Shown: positions 25,567 through 34,668, numbered from the stretch's first letter. The stretch is 64,000 nucleotides of DNA from AC-56 sp963798705 (GCA_963798705.1 CAWCTW010000003.1:372001-436000); one strand, 5' to 3'. Notes: generated from the letters alone by a model not told the origin. Translations and numbers: made by a program.

Positions 25567-26664
25567 CTAGCTCCAGCCGTCCCAGCGCTTCAGGATCGAC
25601 AGGGGGTCAACCGGGCCGCCGCGGTTCCAGCCCCGCGGCCAGACCTCGAAGTGCAGCATGCATCCGACCGAGCGGGCGTTTCCGGTTTTGCCGATGCGTC
25701 CCACCTGCTCGCCCGTCCTGACGCGCTCGCCGTCGTCCACGCTTGCGGGATGCAGGAAGTGGGCGTAGCGATAGTCGGTGCTGGTCCCGCGAGCATCGAT
25801 CACGATCCAGTTGCCGTACAGCACGGGGTCCGACCCCCTGGCCTGGACGCGGCCGCCCCTGGCTGCTACCACCCGGGTGCCGCAGCCGGCGAACACGTCC
25901 TGGCCCTGATGGATCCGGCCGCCGCTCCGCGGCGCGCCGAACCGCTGCACGGGACCGCCGTAGCCATGCGGCCCGCGCACCGGGAACTTCCCGCTGAGGA
26001 GGCGGAACTTGCGCGTCAGCCGGGGTCGGTGGCCCGGTGCCTTGATCTTGAACCGGTAGTGGCCCACCGGGGCGACACCGTGGCCGGGGAGCATCCCCTT
26101 CCACCGCAGCCGGTGGGCCGTATAGGGGAGCTCGCCACCGTTCTTCCACCGGCGGACGACGTGGCCGCGATGGAGGAGCTTGAGCCGCACCTTGACCGCA
26201 CCGAACGAGCGGAACCGGTAGCGCAGCCTGATGGCCCGGCCGCCGTCCACGAACGCCTCGCGCGGATGGACCTTCGAGTCGAGGAGGTCGAAGCTGCCGC
26301 GCTCGGGCAGCCGCCCGGGGCCCACGACGCGCAGGAGCTTGGGCACCAGGGCGGCGTGGCCGTGCTCGTCGACGACGCGGATGCGCCCGCTCTTCGCACC
26401 CGAGGGGACCTTCACCGCCATCCGGTGGCTCCTTGTGACGGCCGGCTTCGCCGGAACCCGCGCCGCGTGGCCGCGGAAGCGCACCCTGGCCACGTTCGAA
26501 AGCCGGTCCCCCGTGATCCTTACGGTGGAGCCGACCGCGGACGTCTGCCTCCCGGCGCAGCCGTCGATGCAGCGCATGTCGGTCGGTCGCGGCGAGGCCG
26601 CGACGGCCCGCGCCGCCCCGATTCCCGCAACGGTGACGAGCAGTCCGGCGACCGCGAGGGCCAT
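25567..26664 (-). CDS. Secreted M23-like peptidase with altered active site
   Basis: A 365-residue secreted protein. A hydrophobic signal (MALAVAGLLVTVAGIGAARA) and an IPT/TIG-like N-terminal domain precede an LytM/M23 domain. Zinc ligands His252 and Asp256 (IHQGQDV) and His338 are present, and His302 (YAHF) is kept. The first His of the HxH motif is Met336 (GCMLHFEVW), so hydrolytic activity is doubtful. A paralogue with an intact site lies upstream in the same operon. ATG at 26664 is used. CTG at 26724, in a CTGA overlap with the upstream stop, would add an Arg-rich signal n-region and is a real alternative. Confidence 0.82.
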   Translation of the reverse strand: MALAVAGLLVTVAGIGAARAVAASPRPTDMRCIDGCAGRQTSAVGSTVRITGDRLSNVARVRFRGHAARVPAKPAVTRSHRMAVKVPSGAKSGRIRVVDEHGHAALVPKLLRVVGPGRLPERGSFDLLDSKVHPREAFVDGGRAIRLRYRFRSFGAVKVRLKLLHRGHVVRRWKNGGELPYTAHRLRWKGMLPGHGVAPVGHYRFKIKAPGHRPRLTRKFRLLSGKFPVRGPHGYGGPVQRFGAPRSGGRIHQGQDVFAGCGTRVVAARGGRVQARGSDPVLYGNWIVIDARGTSTDYRYAHFLHPASVDDGERVRTGEQVGRIGKTGNARSVGCMLHFEVWPRGWNRGGPVDPLSILKRWDGWS

Positions 26665-26720
26665 GCCGAGACGGGCGCTGTGAATGGGGTGGATGCCGGA
26701 TGCTCGGCGGCGAGCGCGGG

Positions 26721-27893
26721 TCAGCTCCAGGAGTCCCACTTCTTGAGGTGTCTGGTGACCGCCTTCATGAAGCTGCCGCCCTCGTACCAGCCCGGTGCGG
26801 ACCACTCCTCGAAGTGAAGGTGGCAGCCGGTGGCGTCCCCCGTGGAGCCCACCGAGCCGATCTTCTCACCGGTCCTGACCTTCTCGCCCTTGTGCAGCGG
26901 CGAGGGCTTCTTGAGGTGCATGTAGACGTAGTCGTGCTTGGTGTGCTTGCCGTCGATGACGACGTAGTTGCCCGCGGCGGACTGATAGGCGCGGTACTGC
27001 ACCCGCCCTCCGCGCGCCGCCTGCAGCGACGTGCCGCATGCCGCGCCGACGTCCTGGCCCTGGTGCGTGTGGCCCGCCCGCGGCGCGCCGACGCCATCCC
27101 AGTACTGGTGCGGTCCGCGCACCGGGAACTTGAACGGGAGGTACCTGAAGCTCGCGTCGCCTGATGACTCGAGCTTGCCGCCCGTCGCCGGCCCCACGCG
27201 GAACTTGTAGTCGCCCTTTGTGATCGCCCGCTTGGAGCCCCCCACGCGGCCGCTCCAGCCGGCCTTGTGCTCGGTGTTGGGCTCCTGCGAGTGCTTCGTG
27301 ATCGAGTCGACGACCTCGTCGGTCCTGCGATTGACGACGTCGATGCGGATGTCGGTGGGCCCCATGTTCGTGAAGAGGTACCTCACCTCCGGCTTCTTCT
27401 TGCCGTAGTAGTAGGCCTTGTGGGGCTTGGCGGTGAGATCCTTGAGCTTGAACGCCCCGATGTCCGGGATCTCGCCTGGCGGCACGACCTTGATCGAGGT
27501 CGGCGACGTTGCCTTGTTGTCGTACGGGTCGGTGACCTTGGGGCGCCCCGTGACGGCGCCGCGAGGGACCGTCGCGGTGACGCTGCGCCGCTTGGCGGCG
27601 GATGGCTTGACCTTTAGCTTGCCGCCGTCCTGGCTCTTGAACAGCACCTTGGCGACGCCGCTCAGGTGACGACCGGTGAGCTGAACCTTCGAATCCGTGG
27701 TCGCCTTGTGCATCCCGCCGCAGGTCTCGACGCAGACGGCGCCGGTCAGCTCGGGTGGGTCCGGAGCGGCGATCCCGCCGCCGTCGCCCGACGCCACTCC
27801 GGCGCCGATGGAGATGCAGGCAAGGGCAACCGCGGTAGGGGCTCCTATTGCTGTACGTCCTCGCCGCCGTGGCGCGTCGGTGCGGGCCCTCAA
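26721..27893 (-). CDS. Secreted M23 family metallopeptidase
   Basis: A 390-residue wall hydrolase candidate. The N-terminal signal (AIGAPTAVALACISIGAGVASG) and an IPT/TIG-like domain (residues about 50-140) precede the LytM domain. Zinc and catalytic residues are complete: HQGQDV (His277, Asp281), VYMHL (His326) and GCHLHFEEW (His358, His360). It would cut peptide cross-links in peptidoglycan. TTG at 27893 follows AAGGAGAG. Immediately upstream on the same strand is a c-di-AMP riboswitch. This fits the known link between ydaO-type aptamers and cell-wall hydrolases. Confidence 0.87.
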   Translation of the reverse strand: MRARTDAPRRRGRTAIGAPTAVALACISIGAGVASGDGGGIAAPDPPELTGAVCVETCGGMHKATTDSKVQLTGRHLSGVAKVLFKSQDGGKLKVKPSAAKRRSVTATVPRGAVTGRPKVTDPYDNKATSPTSIKVVPPGEIPDIGAFKLKDLTAKPHKAYYYGKKKPEVRYLFTNMGPTDIRIDVVNRRTDEVVDSITKHSQEPNTEHKAGWSGRVGGSKRAITKGDYKFRVGPATGGKLESSGDASFRYLPFKFPVRGPHQYWDGVGAPRAGHTHQGQDVGAACGTSLQAARGGRVQYRAYQSAAGNYVVIDGKHTKHDYVYMHLKKPSPLHKGEKVRTGEKIGSVGSTGDATGCHLHFEEWSAPGWYEGGSFMKAVTRHLKKWDSWS

Positions 27894-27907
27894 TTCGCTC
27901 TCCTTGT

Positions 27908-28045
27908 CGGGCCTACGGGGTTAGCTGTCGGGCTCGCGCCGAAGAGCGGCGCTACGAACGCGTGTGTTCGATTCGCCCCCGGAACGGTGTTCGACACCGT
28001 CCCTTCGGTTCCCCCGCTCCGGTGCGGCTGGGCCGGACCGGATTC
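27908..28045 (-). promoter_or_regulatory. c-di-AMP riboswitch (ydaO/yuaA class)
   Basis: On the minus strand the leader of the M23 operon contains, in order, GAGCGGGGGAACCGAAGGGA, then CCGGGGGCGAATCGA, and finally GAGCCCGACAGCTAACCCCG directly followed by TAGGC. These are the conserved blocks of the ydaO aptamer, with its typical GGGGGAACC, GGGGYGAAUC and CCCGACAGCUAACC elements. The aptamer ends about 15 bases before the TTG start and the AAGGAG ribosome site follows it, so ligand binding could affect translation or termination. In actinobacteria this class commonly precedes wall-hydrolase genes. Confidence 0.85.
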
Positions 28046-28067
28046 GGCAGGTCAATTGGGCGCGCGC

Positions 28068-28073
28068 AGTATA
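28068..28073 (-). promoter_or_regulatory. Candidate -10 box for the riboswitch-M23 operon
   Basis: TATACT on the minus strand lies about 23 bases upstream of the aptamer's 5' end, where a -10 hexamer would be expected. No good TTGACA-like -35 is seen at 17-19 bases. The hexamer is set in a GC-rich inverted repeat (GCGCGCG arms on both sides). Confidence 0.4.
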
Positions 28074-28188
28074 GCCCGCGCGCCGGGCGGCAGTGCAGGT
28101 TGCGGGCGCTCGACTATCATCCACGGGGCCGCGCCCGTTCGACCGGGGGCGGCTTTTCATGGTCGCCCGCCGGCGGCCGCATCGCGAG

Positions 28189-28623
28189 ATGAAGACCTAC
28201 GTAGCCACACCAGCCAACCGGCAGCGAGACTGGTATGTCGTCGACGCCCAGGGAAAGACCCTGGGGCGGCTCGCGACGCAGATCGCCGATGCCCTGCGCG
28301 GCAAGCGCAAGCCCCAGTACACGCCGCACTGCGACACCGGCGACTTCGTCGTGGTGGTGAACGCGGAGAAGATCCGGGTCACCGGGAACAAGGCGAACGA
28401 CAAGCTCTACCACCGCCACAGCGGCTATCCGGGCGGGGTGCGCACCCGGACCCTCGGCGAGATGCTCGACCGCCGCCCGGAGGAAGTCATCCGCAAGGCG
28501 GTCAAGGGCATGCTGCCGAGAAACCGGCTCGGCCGCCAGCAACTGCGGAAGCTGAAGATATACGCGGGCCCGGAGCACCCTCACGAGGCCCAGAAGCCCA
28601 AGGAGATGGAGGTCCAGGCCTGA
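28189..28623 (+). CDS. rplM: 50S ribosomal protein L13
   Basis: A 144-residue ribosomal protein. MKTYVATPANRQRDWYVVDA, GKTLGRLATQIADALRGKRK and KLYHRHSGYPGG are the L13 hallmarks, and the C-terminal RLKIYAGPEHPH equivalent is present as KLKIYAGPEHPHEAQ. The ATG is chosen because it starts at the conserved N-terminus; the frame is open for another 32 codons. The stop shares one base with the rpsI start (TGATG), so L13 and S9 are translationally coupled as in most bacteria. Confidence 0.97.
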   Translation: MKTYVATPANRQRDWYVVDAQGKTLGRLATQIADALRGKRKPQYTPHCDTGDFVVVVNAEKIRVTGNKANDKLYHRHSGYPGGVRTRTLGEMLDRRPEEVIRKAVKGMLPRNRLGRQQLRKLKIYAGPEHPHEAQKPKEMEVQA

Positions 28624-29495
28624 TGCCCGACGACGAGCGCCGCGAGACTGAGCAGCCGGACGAGAACCCGGCCGCCCCCGGAGGCGAGGTCGGGGAGGCG
28701 GCTTCCGAAGGCGATTCCCAGGGGAGTCAGGCGCCGGAGGAGGCCGGGACCGGGGCTCAGGCCGCCGCCGAGGCCGAAACGCCGGAGCCCGCGCCCGAAG
28801 GCGAGGCCCCCGACCCGGAGGCCGAGGCCGATTCGCCCGAGCCCGGCGCTTCCGAGTCCGAGGCGCCCGAGCCGAAGGCCGAGCCGGGCTCCGAGGCCCA
28901 GCCCAAGCCGGGGGGTCGCGCCAAGGACGTGCCCCCGGGCGCCGAGCTCGAGCCGATCAAGATCGAGCCCCAGCGCGAGCTGAGCGCCGAGGAGCGCGCC
29001 CGTCTCGAGGCCGAGGCCGAGGAACGTGCCCGAGCCGAGGCCGAGGCGACCGCCGAGGCCGGCGAGGAGCCGGCTCCGGCGCGGGAGGCGGTCGTGGACC
29101 TCGACAGCGAGGCCCGCATCCAGGCGACCGGCAAGCGCAAGACGTCGATTGCGCGCGTCGTCCTCCGGTCTGGAAGCGGCGAGCTTGAGATCAACAAGCG
29201 AAGCGTCGAGGACTACTTCCCCCGCCACCAGCACCAGACCTTCGTGCGCCAGCCGCTGTTGACCTCGGGATACGAGGGCAAGGTGGACGTTCGGGTACGT
29301 GTGCATGGGGGCGGCATCGCCGGACAGGCCGGCGCCGTGCGCCACGGCATCGCCCGGGCGCTCACCGAGATCGATCCCGAGCTCCGCGGCGAGTTGAAGC
29401 GCCGGGGGCTGCTCACGCGAGACGCCCGCGCCAAGGAACGGCGCAAGGCCGGTCTCAAGAAGGCGAGAAAGCGGCCTCAGTTCTCTAAGCGCTGA
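28623..29495 (+). CDS. rpsI: 30S ribosomal protein S9 with long acidic N-terminal extension
   Basis: The C-terminal 125 residues (166-290) are a complete S9: IQATGKRKTSIARVVL at the start, GGGIAGQAGAVRHGIARAL in the centre, and the RNA-reaching tail KKARKRPQFSKR. Residues 1-165 are an additional Glu/Ala/Pro-rich segment with few hydrophobic residues. It contains a probable helix (LSAEERARLEAEAEERARAE). The ATG at 28623 is the only plausible start: it is the TGATG overlap with rplM, and no later start sits just before the S9 domain. Moderate extensions occur in actinobacterial S9, but this is more than the whole domain length. Confidence 0.95.
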   Translation: MPDDERRETEQPDENPAAPGGEVGEAASEGDSQGSQAPEEAGTGAQAAAEAETPEPAPEGEAPDPEAEADSPEPGASESEAPEPKAEPGSEAQPKPGGRAKDVPPGAELEPIKIEPQRELSAEERARLEAEAEERARAEAEATAEAGEEPAPAREAVVDLDSEARIQATGKRKTSIARVVLRSGSGELEINKRSVEDYFPRHQHQTFVRQPLLTSGYEGKVDVRVRVHGGGIAGQAGAVRHGIARALTEIDPELRGELKRRGLLTRDARAKERRKAGLKKARKRPQFSKR

Positions 29496-29541
29496 GGCGG
29501 CTGCATCGGGTGCATCGCCGGGTCCCCGGGATGGCCGGCTC

Positions 29542-30855
29542 GTGAACTCCACCAAGCTCTTCGGAACCGATGGGGTCCGCGGGGTCGCGGGGACCGAGCT
29601 GACCGCGGAGCTGGCGCTGGCGCTCGGGCGGGCGGGGGCCAGGGAGACGCCGGCCGAGCGGCCCCAGGTCCTGGTGGTGCGCGACACGCGCGAGTCCGGT
29701 CCGATGCTGGAGGCCGCGTTCGCAGCGGGGGTGGCCGAGGGTGGGGGAGACGCTCTGCTCGCCGGGGTCCTGCCCACGCCGGCGGCCTCGGTGCTGGTGC
29801 GCCGGCTGGGTTTCGACGTGGGCGCGGTGGTCTCCGCCTCGCACAACCCGTGGCAGCACAACGGAATCAAGCTCTTCGGCACCGATGGGAGCAAGCTCGA
29901 CGACGACCTGGAGGAGCGCATCGAGGCGCACGTCGCCGAGAGCGGCGCCCCAAGCCCCGCCGTCGGCCGCATCCGAGAGCTCGCCGGAGCCCTGGACGAT
30001 TACGTGCGCGAGCTCACCTCGGTGTTCGAGGTCGACCTCTCGAGCCGCCGCGTCGTGCTCGATTGCGCCAACGGCGCGACCTATCGGGCGGCCCCCATCG
30101 TGTTCGAGCGCCTCGGTGCGACGGTGGAGGTGATCGGCGACGAGCCCGACGGGCGCAACATCAACGAGGGCCACGGGTCGACCCATCCGGAGGCGGTCGC
30201 CGCGGCGGTGCGCTCCGGCGAGGCCGAGATCGGCTTTGCGTTCGATGGCGACGGCGACCGGTTGATGGCCGTCGACGCGGACGGCGTGGTACGTGACGGC
30301 GACGAGCTGATCGCGTTGTGTGCCTCCCACCTGTCGGGCTCCGGAGCCCTCGGTGGGGGTGTCGCCGTGACCGTGATGAGCAACTACGGCTTCCACGGGG
30401 CGATGAGAAAGGCCGGGATCGACGTCGCGACGACGCCCGTGGGCGACCGGCACGTGGCCGCCGAGCTGGGCGAACGGGGCTGGTCGCTCGGCGGCGAGCA
30501 GTCGGGTCACATCATCTGGACCGAGTACGGGCCGACCGGCGACGGAATCGCCGCCGCCCTGTTGGTGATGACCGCGCTCGGAGGGAGGGGGCTGGCCGAG
30601 TCCGTCCCGATGAAAAAGCTCCCGCAGGTCCTCGAGAACGTCGAGGTGGCGGATCGCGACGCGATCGACGAGGCGGGTGCGGTGTGGGAGGCCGTGGACC
30701 GCGAAAACGCGGGGCTCGAGGGCCGGGGTCGCGTGCTGGTGCGCCCGTCCGGCACCGAGCCTCTGGTGCGGGTGATGGTGGAGGCCCCCACGGGGGAGGA
30801 GAGCGCCCAGGTGTGCAAGCGCCTGGTGGACCTGATCGGCCGCCAGCTCGGCTGA
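29542..30855 (+). CDS. glmM: Phosphoglucosamine mutase
   Basis: A 437-residue alpha-D-phosphohexomutase that makes glucosamine 1-phosphate for UDP-GlcNAc. FGTDGVRGVAG opens domain 1. The phosphoserine loop is VVSASHNPWQHNG (Ser100). The metal loop is FDGDGDRLM and the sugar-binding GGEQSGHII. RPSGTEPLVRVMVEA in domain 4 binds phosphate. Length is normal. The start is GTG at 29542. glmS follows after 48 bases, so two successive enzymes of the amino-sugar pathway are adjacent. Confidence 0.96.
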   Translation: MNSTKLFGTDGVRGVAGTELTAELALALGRAGARETPAERPQVLVVRDTRESGPMLEAAFAAGVAEGGGDALLAGVLPTPAASVLVRRLGFDVGAVVSASHNPWQHNGIKLFGTDGSKLDDDLEERIEAHVAESGAPSPAVGRIRELAGALDDYVRELTSVFEVDLSSRRVVLDCANGATYRAAPIVFERLGATVEVIGDEPDGRNINEGHGSTHPEAVAAAVRSGEAEIGFAFDGDGDRLMAVDADGVVRDGDELIALCASHLSGSGALGGGVAVTVMSNYGFHGAMRKAGIDVATTPVGDRHVAAELGERGWSLGGEQSGHIIWTEYGPTGDGIAAALLVMTALGGRGLAESVPMKKLPQVLENVEVADRDAIDEAGAVWEAVDRENAGLEGRGRVLVRPSGTEPLVRVMVEAPTGEESAQVCKRLVDLIGRQLG

Positions 30856-30903
30856 CCGGATTCGCCCGGGGCACGGGCGCACGCTCTACCCTTACTCGCC
30901 TCC

Positions 30904-32775
30904 ATGTGCGGCATCGTGGGATATGTCGGGGGGCGGCCCTGTCGCGATCTGCTGGTCGCCGGACTCGAGAAGCTGGAGTACCGCGGGTACGACTCGGCGG
31001 GGATCTCGCTGCTCCTAGACGGCCAAGTCGAGACGATCCGGACGGTCGGCAACCTCTCGAACCTGCGCGCGGCGATCGGGCTCGATGCCGAGCACCCGGT
31101 GTCGGGCGAGGGCGGGGTGGCGGTCGCGACGCCGCCGGCGACGATCGGGCTCGGCCATACGCGCTGGGCGACGCACGGCCGGGTGACCGAGGAGAACGCC
31201 CACCCGCACGGAGACTGCACCGGCAACGTCCACATCGTCCTCAACGGCATCGTCGAGAACCACACCGAGCTGCGCCGTGAGCTCACGGGGGCGGGCCACG
31301 CGTTCACCTCCGAAACCGACGCGGAGATCGTAGCCCACCTGATCGAGAAGCACTACGAGCGGGATCTGACCGACGCGGTGTGCGCGGCGTTCGCCGAGCT
31401 TCGTGGTCATTACGCGTTCGTCGCCATGCACGCCGAGCATCCGAGCACTCTCATCGCGGCTCGTCAGGAGTGCCCCCTGATCGTCGGCATCGGCGACGGG
31501 GAGACGTTCGTCGCCTCGGCGATCCCCGCCTTCCTGGCCGAGACCCGCCGGGTGCTCGGGCTCAAGAACGGCGAGGTCGTCACCGTCACGCGCGACGGCG
31601 CCCGGATCGTCGAGGTCGACGGAACGCCGGTCGAGCGCGAGATCGAGGAGGTGACGTGGGACGAGGAGGCGGCGGAGAAGGGCGGCTACCCGACCTTCAT
31701 GCTCAAGGAGATCCACGAGCAGCCGGCCGCCGTGGCCGAGACCATCACGGATCGCCTGCCCGGCGCGGACCGCATCGACCTGTCGGAGCTCGATCTCTCG
31801 CCCGATTCCGTGCGGAGCCTGCGCAGGATCGTGATCGTCGCCTGCGGCACCAGCTACCACGCGGGGCTCATCGGGCGATATGCGATCGAGCAGTGGGCGC
31901 GGATACCCGTGGAGATGGACATCGCGTCGGAGTATCGCTACCGCGAGCCCGTTGTCGGGCCCGACGACCTGGTCATCGGCATCAGCCAGTCGGGCGAGAC
32001 GGCGGACACGCTGGCGGCGATGCGGCTCGCCCGCGAGCGGGGCGCGCGCGTGCTGGCTGTGACCAACGTCATGGGCAGCCAGGCCACGCGCGACGCCGAC
32101 ACCGTGCTCTACACGCGGGCGGGGCTGGAGATGGGCGTGGCCGCGACCAAGACGTTCACGGCGCAGACCGCCGCCATGTACCTGCTGGGCCTCTGGCTGG
32201 CGCAGTCTCGGGACGCCTGGCCCCCGGAGGGGATCACCGAGGTGATCGCGGAGCTCAAGGGGCTTCCCTCCAAGGTCGGGACTACGATCGCCTCCGTCGA
32301 TGAGCGGGTGCGGGCGATCGCGCGCTCGCACCACGACCGGAGCTTCTTTCTCTACCTCGGGCGCAACATCGGCCTCCCCGTGTGCCTGGAGGGCGCGCTG
32401 AAGATGAAAGAGATCTCCTACATCCCGACGGACGCCTACGCGGCGGGCGAGATGAAGCACGGGCCGATCGCCCTGCTTGATGAGTCGACTCCGGTCGTCT
32501 GCGTCGCCACCGACAGTCCCATCCTGGAGAAGATGCTGTCCAACATGGAGGAGGTGAAGGCCCGCGGTGCCGACGTGATCGCGATCGCGACTGAGGGAAA
32601 CACCGACGTCACCGAGGTCGCCGACCAGACGCTTCACATCCCGGCCACCGATTGGGTGTTGCAGCCCATGCTGGCGGTCCTCCCCCTGCAGCTTCTGGCC
32701 TATTACGTGGCTCGCTTGAACGGTCTCAACGTGGATCAGCCGCGCAACCTCGCCAAGACTGTGACGGTCGAGTGA
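30904..32775 (+). CDS. glmS: Glutamine-fructose-6-phosphate aminotransferase (isomerizing)
   Basis: A 623-residue enzyme making glucosamine 6-phosphate. The nucleophile Cys2 is in MCGIVGYVGGRPCRDLL, followed by the glutaminase loop LEYRGYDSAGIS. Two SIS domains bind sugar: ACGTSYHAG and ISQSGETADTLAA. The C-terminal PRNLAKTVTVE is the conserved tail. Residues 70-80 contain a small insertion (SGEGGVAVATPP) before GLGHTRWATHG. No glmS ribozyme is seen in the short upstream gap. The stop overlaps the next gene (GTGA). Confidence 0.97.
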   Translation: MCGIVGYVGGRPCRDLLVAGLEKLEYRGYDSAGISLLLDGQVETIRTVGNLSNLRAAIGLDAEHPVSGEGGVAVATPPATIGLGHTRWATHGRVTEENAHPHGDCTGNVHIVLNGIVENHTELRRELTGAGHAFTSETDAEIVAHLIEKHYERDLTDAVCAAFAELRGHYAFVAMHAEHPSTLIAARQECPLIVGIGDGETFVASAIPAFLAETRRVLGLKNGEVVTVTRDGARIVEVDGTPVEREIEEVTWDEEAAEKGGYPTFMLKEIHEQPAAVAETITDRLPGADRIDLSELDLSPDSVRSLRRIVIVACGTSYHAGLIGRYAIEQWARIPVEMDIASEYRYREPVVGPDDLVIGISQSGETADTLAAMRLARERGARVLAVTNVMGSQATRDADTVLYTRAGLEMGVAATKTFTAQTAAMYLLGLWLAQSRDAWPPEGITEVIAELKGLPSKVGTTIASVDERVRAIARSHHDRSFFLYLGRNIGLPVCLEGALKMKEISYIPTDAYAAGEMKHGPIALLDESTPVVCVATDSPILEKMLSNMEEVKARGADVIAIATEGNTDVTEVADQTLHIPATDWVLQPMLAVLPLQLLAYYVARLNGLNVDQPRNLAKTVTVE

Positions 32776-34292
32776 TCCGGCGGGTGGCGCTGGGGCTCGC
32801 GGCGTGCGCGGCGATTCTGGTCGGATGCGGTGGTGGCGACGGTGGCGGATCCGACGAGCTCGCGACGCTGGCCCCGGCGGATGCTCCTCTCTACCTCGAG
32901 TCGGTGATTCGGCCGGAGGGCGAGCAGAGCGACGCGATCGACTCGCTCGCCACGCGGATCGGCGCGATCGACGATCCCGGCGCGCTGATCGTGGACCGGC
33001 TGGACGCCGGGCTTGCCCAATCGGGGACCGACCTCACCTACCAGGACGACATCGCGCCCTGGCTCGGCGGGCGGGCGGCGATCTTCTTCCAGTCAATCGC
33101 CGGCGACCCGCCCGACTTCGCCGTCATCTTCGAGGCGACCGACGCGGGCGCGGCTCAGGACTTCGTCGAGAAGGCGACGAGCTCCAGCCCCGGCACCGAG
33201 CAGAGCAGCTACAACGGGGTGGACTACTTCCAGAATGCGCAGGGCTCCTATGCCGCGGGGGTGGTCGACGACTTCCTCGTATTCGGCTCGCTCGACGCCT
33301 TCAAAGCGGCCGTTGACGCGTCCAACGGATCTTCGCTGGAGGATTCCAGCGACTTTCAGGACGGCGTGTCGGCGGTGTCCGACGACAACCTCGGGCTGGG
33401 CTACGTCGACTCCTCCCGGGCGATCCAGGCGGCCACCGCGACGATGAGCCCGCTCGAGGCGGGGGCGCTCAAGCCGCTGCTCGACTCGCTCGGATCCGGG
33501 CCGGCGACGTTCTCGGTCTCGGCGACCCCCGACGAGGCGAGCGTCGACGTCTCCCTGCCGTCCGGGTCGGCTCCACAGCTCGCGGGTGGCAACCTCGTAG
33601 GCGAGGCGCCCGCCGACTCCTGGTTCGCGCTGGGCACGACGGGGCTGGGCGAGGCGGTGCGCGGCGCGCTGGACTCGCTACCCGCGATCCCGGGTATCGG
33701 CTCGGCCGAGAGTCAGATCCGCGAGGCGACGGGATTGGACCCGCGGCACGCGGCGTCGTGGATACAGGAGGGCTATGGGTTCGTCTCCGGGACGAGCGAG
33801 AAGACGATCTCGATCGGGGGCGCGGTGGAGAGCTCGGATCAGCGGGCCTCGTCAGAGGCGATCGCGACCCTGCGTAAGCGCTTCCAGGCCGACGTCGACG
33901 CCAAGCTCGGTCCGCCTCCCCAGGGTGCCGACGAGGGCTTCTCCGCCACGGCGCCCGAGTCCCCGCAGGGGATCCAGGTGGGGCAGTTCGGCGATCAGGT
34001 CGTCGGTGCGCTCGGTCCCGGGCAGCCCGCGCAGAACGCCCTGCATCCCGACAGGACGCTCGGCGACGATCCGTCGTTCCGGGCCGGGGAGCACGCGCTC
34101 GGAAGCGATTTCTCGCCGCTGGCCTTCGTGTCGCTTCAGCCCTTCTTCGTGGTCGCGGAGAAGGGTGGTTCGGCCACCGACCCCGGCTATCTCGCGGCGA
34201 AGCCATACCTGCGGAAGCTGGACTATCTGACGCTCGGCACGTCGAGCGGCGGCGATCGCACCACGGCGCGGTTCGTGGTGGGAGTCAAGTAG
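32772..34292 (+). CDS. DUF3352-type lipoprotein
   Basis: A 506-residue lipoprotein. The signal VALGLAACAAILVGC has a clear lipobox. The mature part starts with a Gly/Asp-rich spacer and then repeats motifs found in DUF3352 proteins (PADAPLYLESVIRPEG, FAVIFEATDAGAAQDFV, GFVSGTSEKTISIGGAVESS). No catalytic motif is recognisable. The start is GTG in a GTGA overlap with glmS. Members of this family are common in actinobacteria and have no established function. Confidence 0.8.
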   Translation: MIRRVALGLAACAAILVGCGGGDGGGSDELATLAPADAPLYLESVIRPEGEQSDAIDSLATRIGAIDDPGALIVDRLDAGLAQSGTDLTYQDDIAPWLGGRAAIFFQSIAGDPPDFAVIFEATDAGAAQDFVEKATSSSPGTEQSSYNGVDYFQNAQGSYAAGVVDDFLVFGSLDAFKAAVDASNGSSLEDSSDFQDGVSAVSDDNLGLGYVDSSRAIQAATATMSPLEAGALKPLLDSLGSGPATFSVSATPDEASVDVSLPSGSAPQLAGGNLVGEAPADSWFALGTTGLGEAVRGALDSLPAIPGIGSAESQIREATGLDPRHAASWIQEGYGFVSGTSEKTISIGGAVESSDQRASSEAIATLRKRFQADVDAKLGPPPQGADEGFSATAPESPQGIQVGQFGDQVVGALGPGQPAQNALHPDRTLGDDPSFRAGEHALGSDFSPLAFVSLQPFFVVAEKGGSATDPGYLAAKPYLRKLDYLTLGTSSGGDRTTARFVVGVK

Positions 34293-34296
34293 AGCC

Positions 34297-34668
34297 GTGC
34301 CCGAGCCGGGTCTGGGCCTCGACCTCGTCGACATCGACCGCCTCGAGCGCGCCCTGGCCCGCAGGCCGCGCCTGGCTGCCCGGCTCTTCACCGCGGCGGA
34401 GCTCGACTTCGCGGCGGCCCGCCGCCGGCCTGCCAGGCATCTGGCGGTGCGCTTCGCCGCCAAGGAGGCCGCGATCAAGGCGCTCGGCAGCCCGGTCGCG
34501 CCGCGGCAGGTCGAGATCTGGGGCGGCGGCAGCACGCCGCCGCGGCTCGTCCTGCACGGGCGCGCGGCCGAGCTGGCGAGCCGGCGTGGAGTAGAGCTGC
34601 AGGTCGCGTTGACTCATACCGACGACACCGCGGCCGCGGTGGTCCTCGCAGTTCCAAGCCGGCCCTGA
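34297..34668 (+). CDS. acpS: Holo-[acyl-carrier-protein] synthase
   Basis: A 123-residue phosphopantetheinyl transferase that activates ACP with CoA. LGLDLVDIDRLERAL carries the magnesium-binding Asp. RFAAKEAAIKALG carries the second metal Glu and the Lys of the family signature. VALTHTDDTAAAVVLA is the usual end (cf. SISHT-A-A). The length is typical. The start is GTG four bases after the lipoprotein stop. Confidence 0.93.
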   Translation: MPEPGLGLDLVDIDRLERALARRPRLAARLFTAAELDFAAARRRPARHLAVRFAAKEAAIKALGSPVAPRQVEIWGGGSTPPRLVLHGRAAELASRRGVELQVALTHTDDTAAAVVLAVPSRP

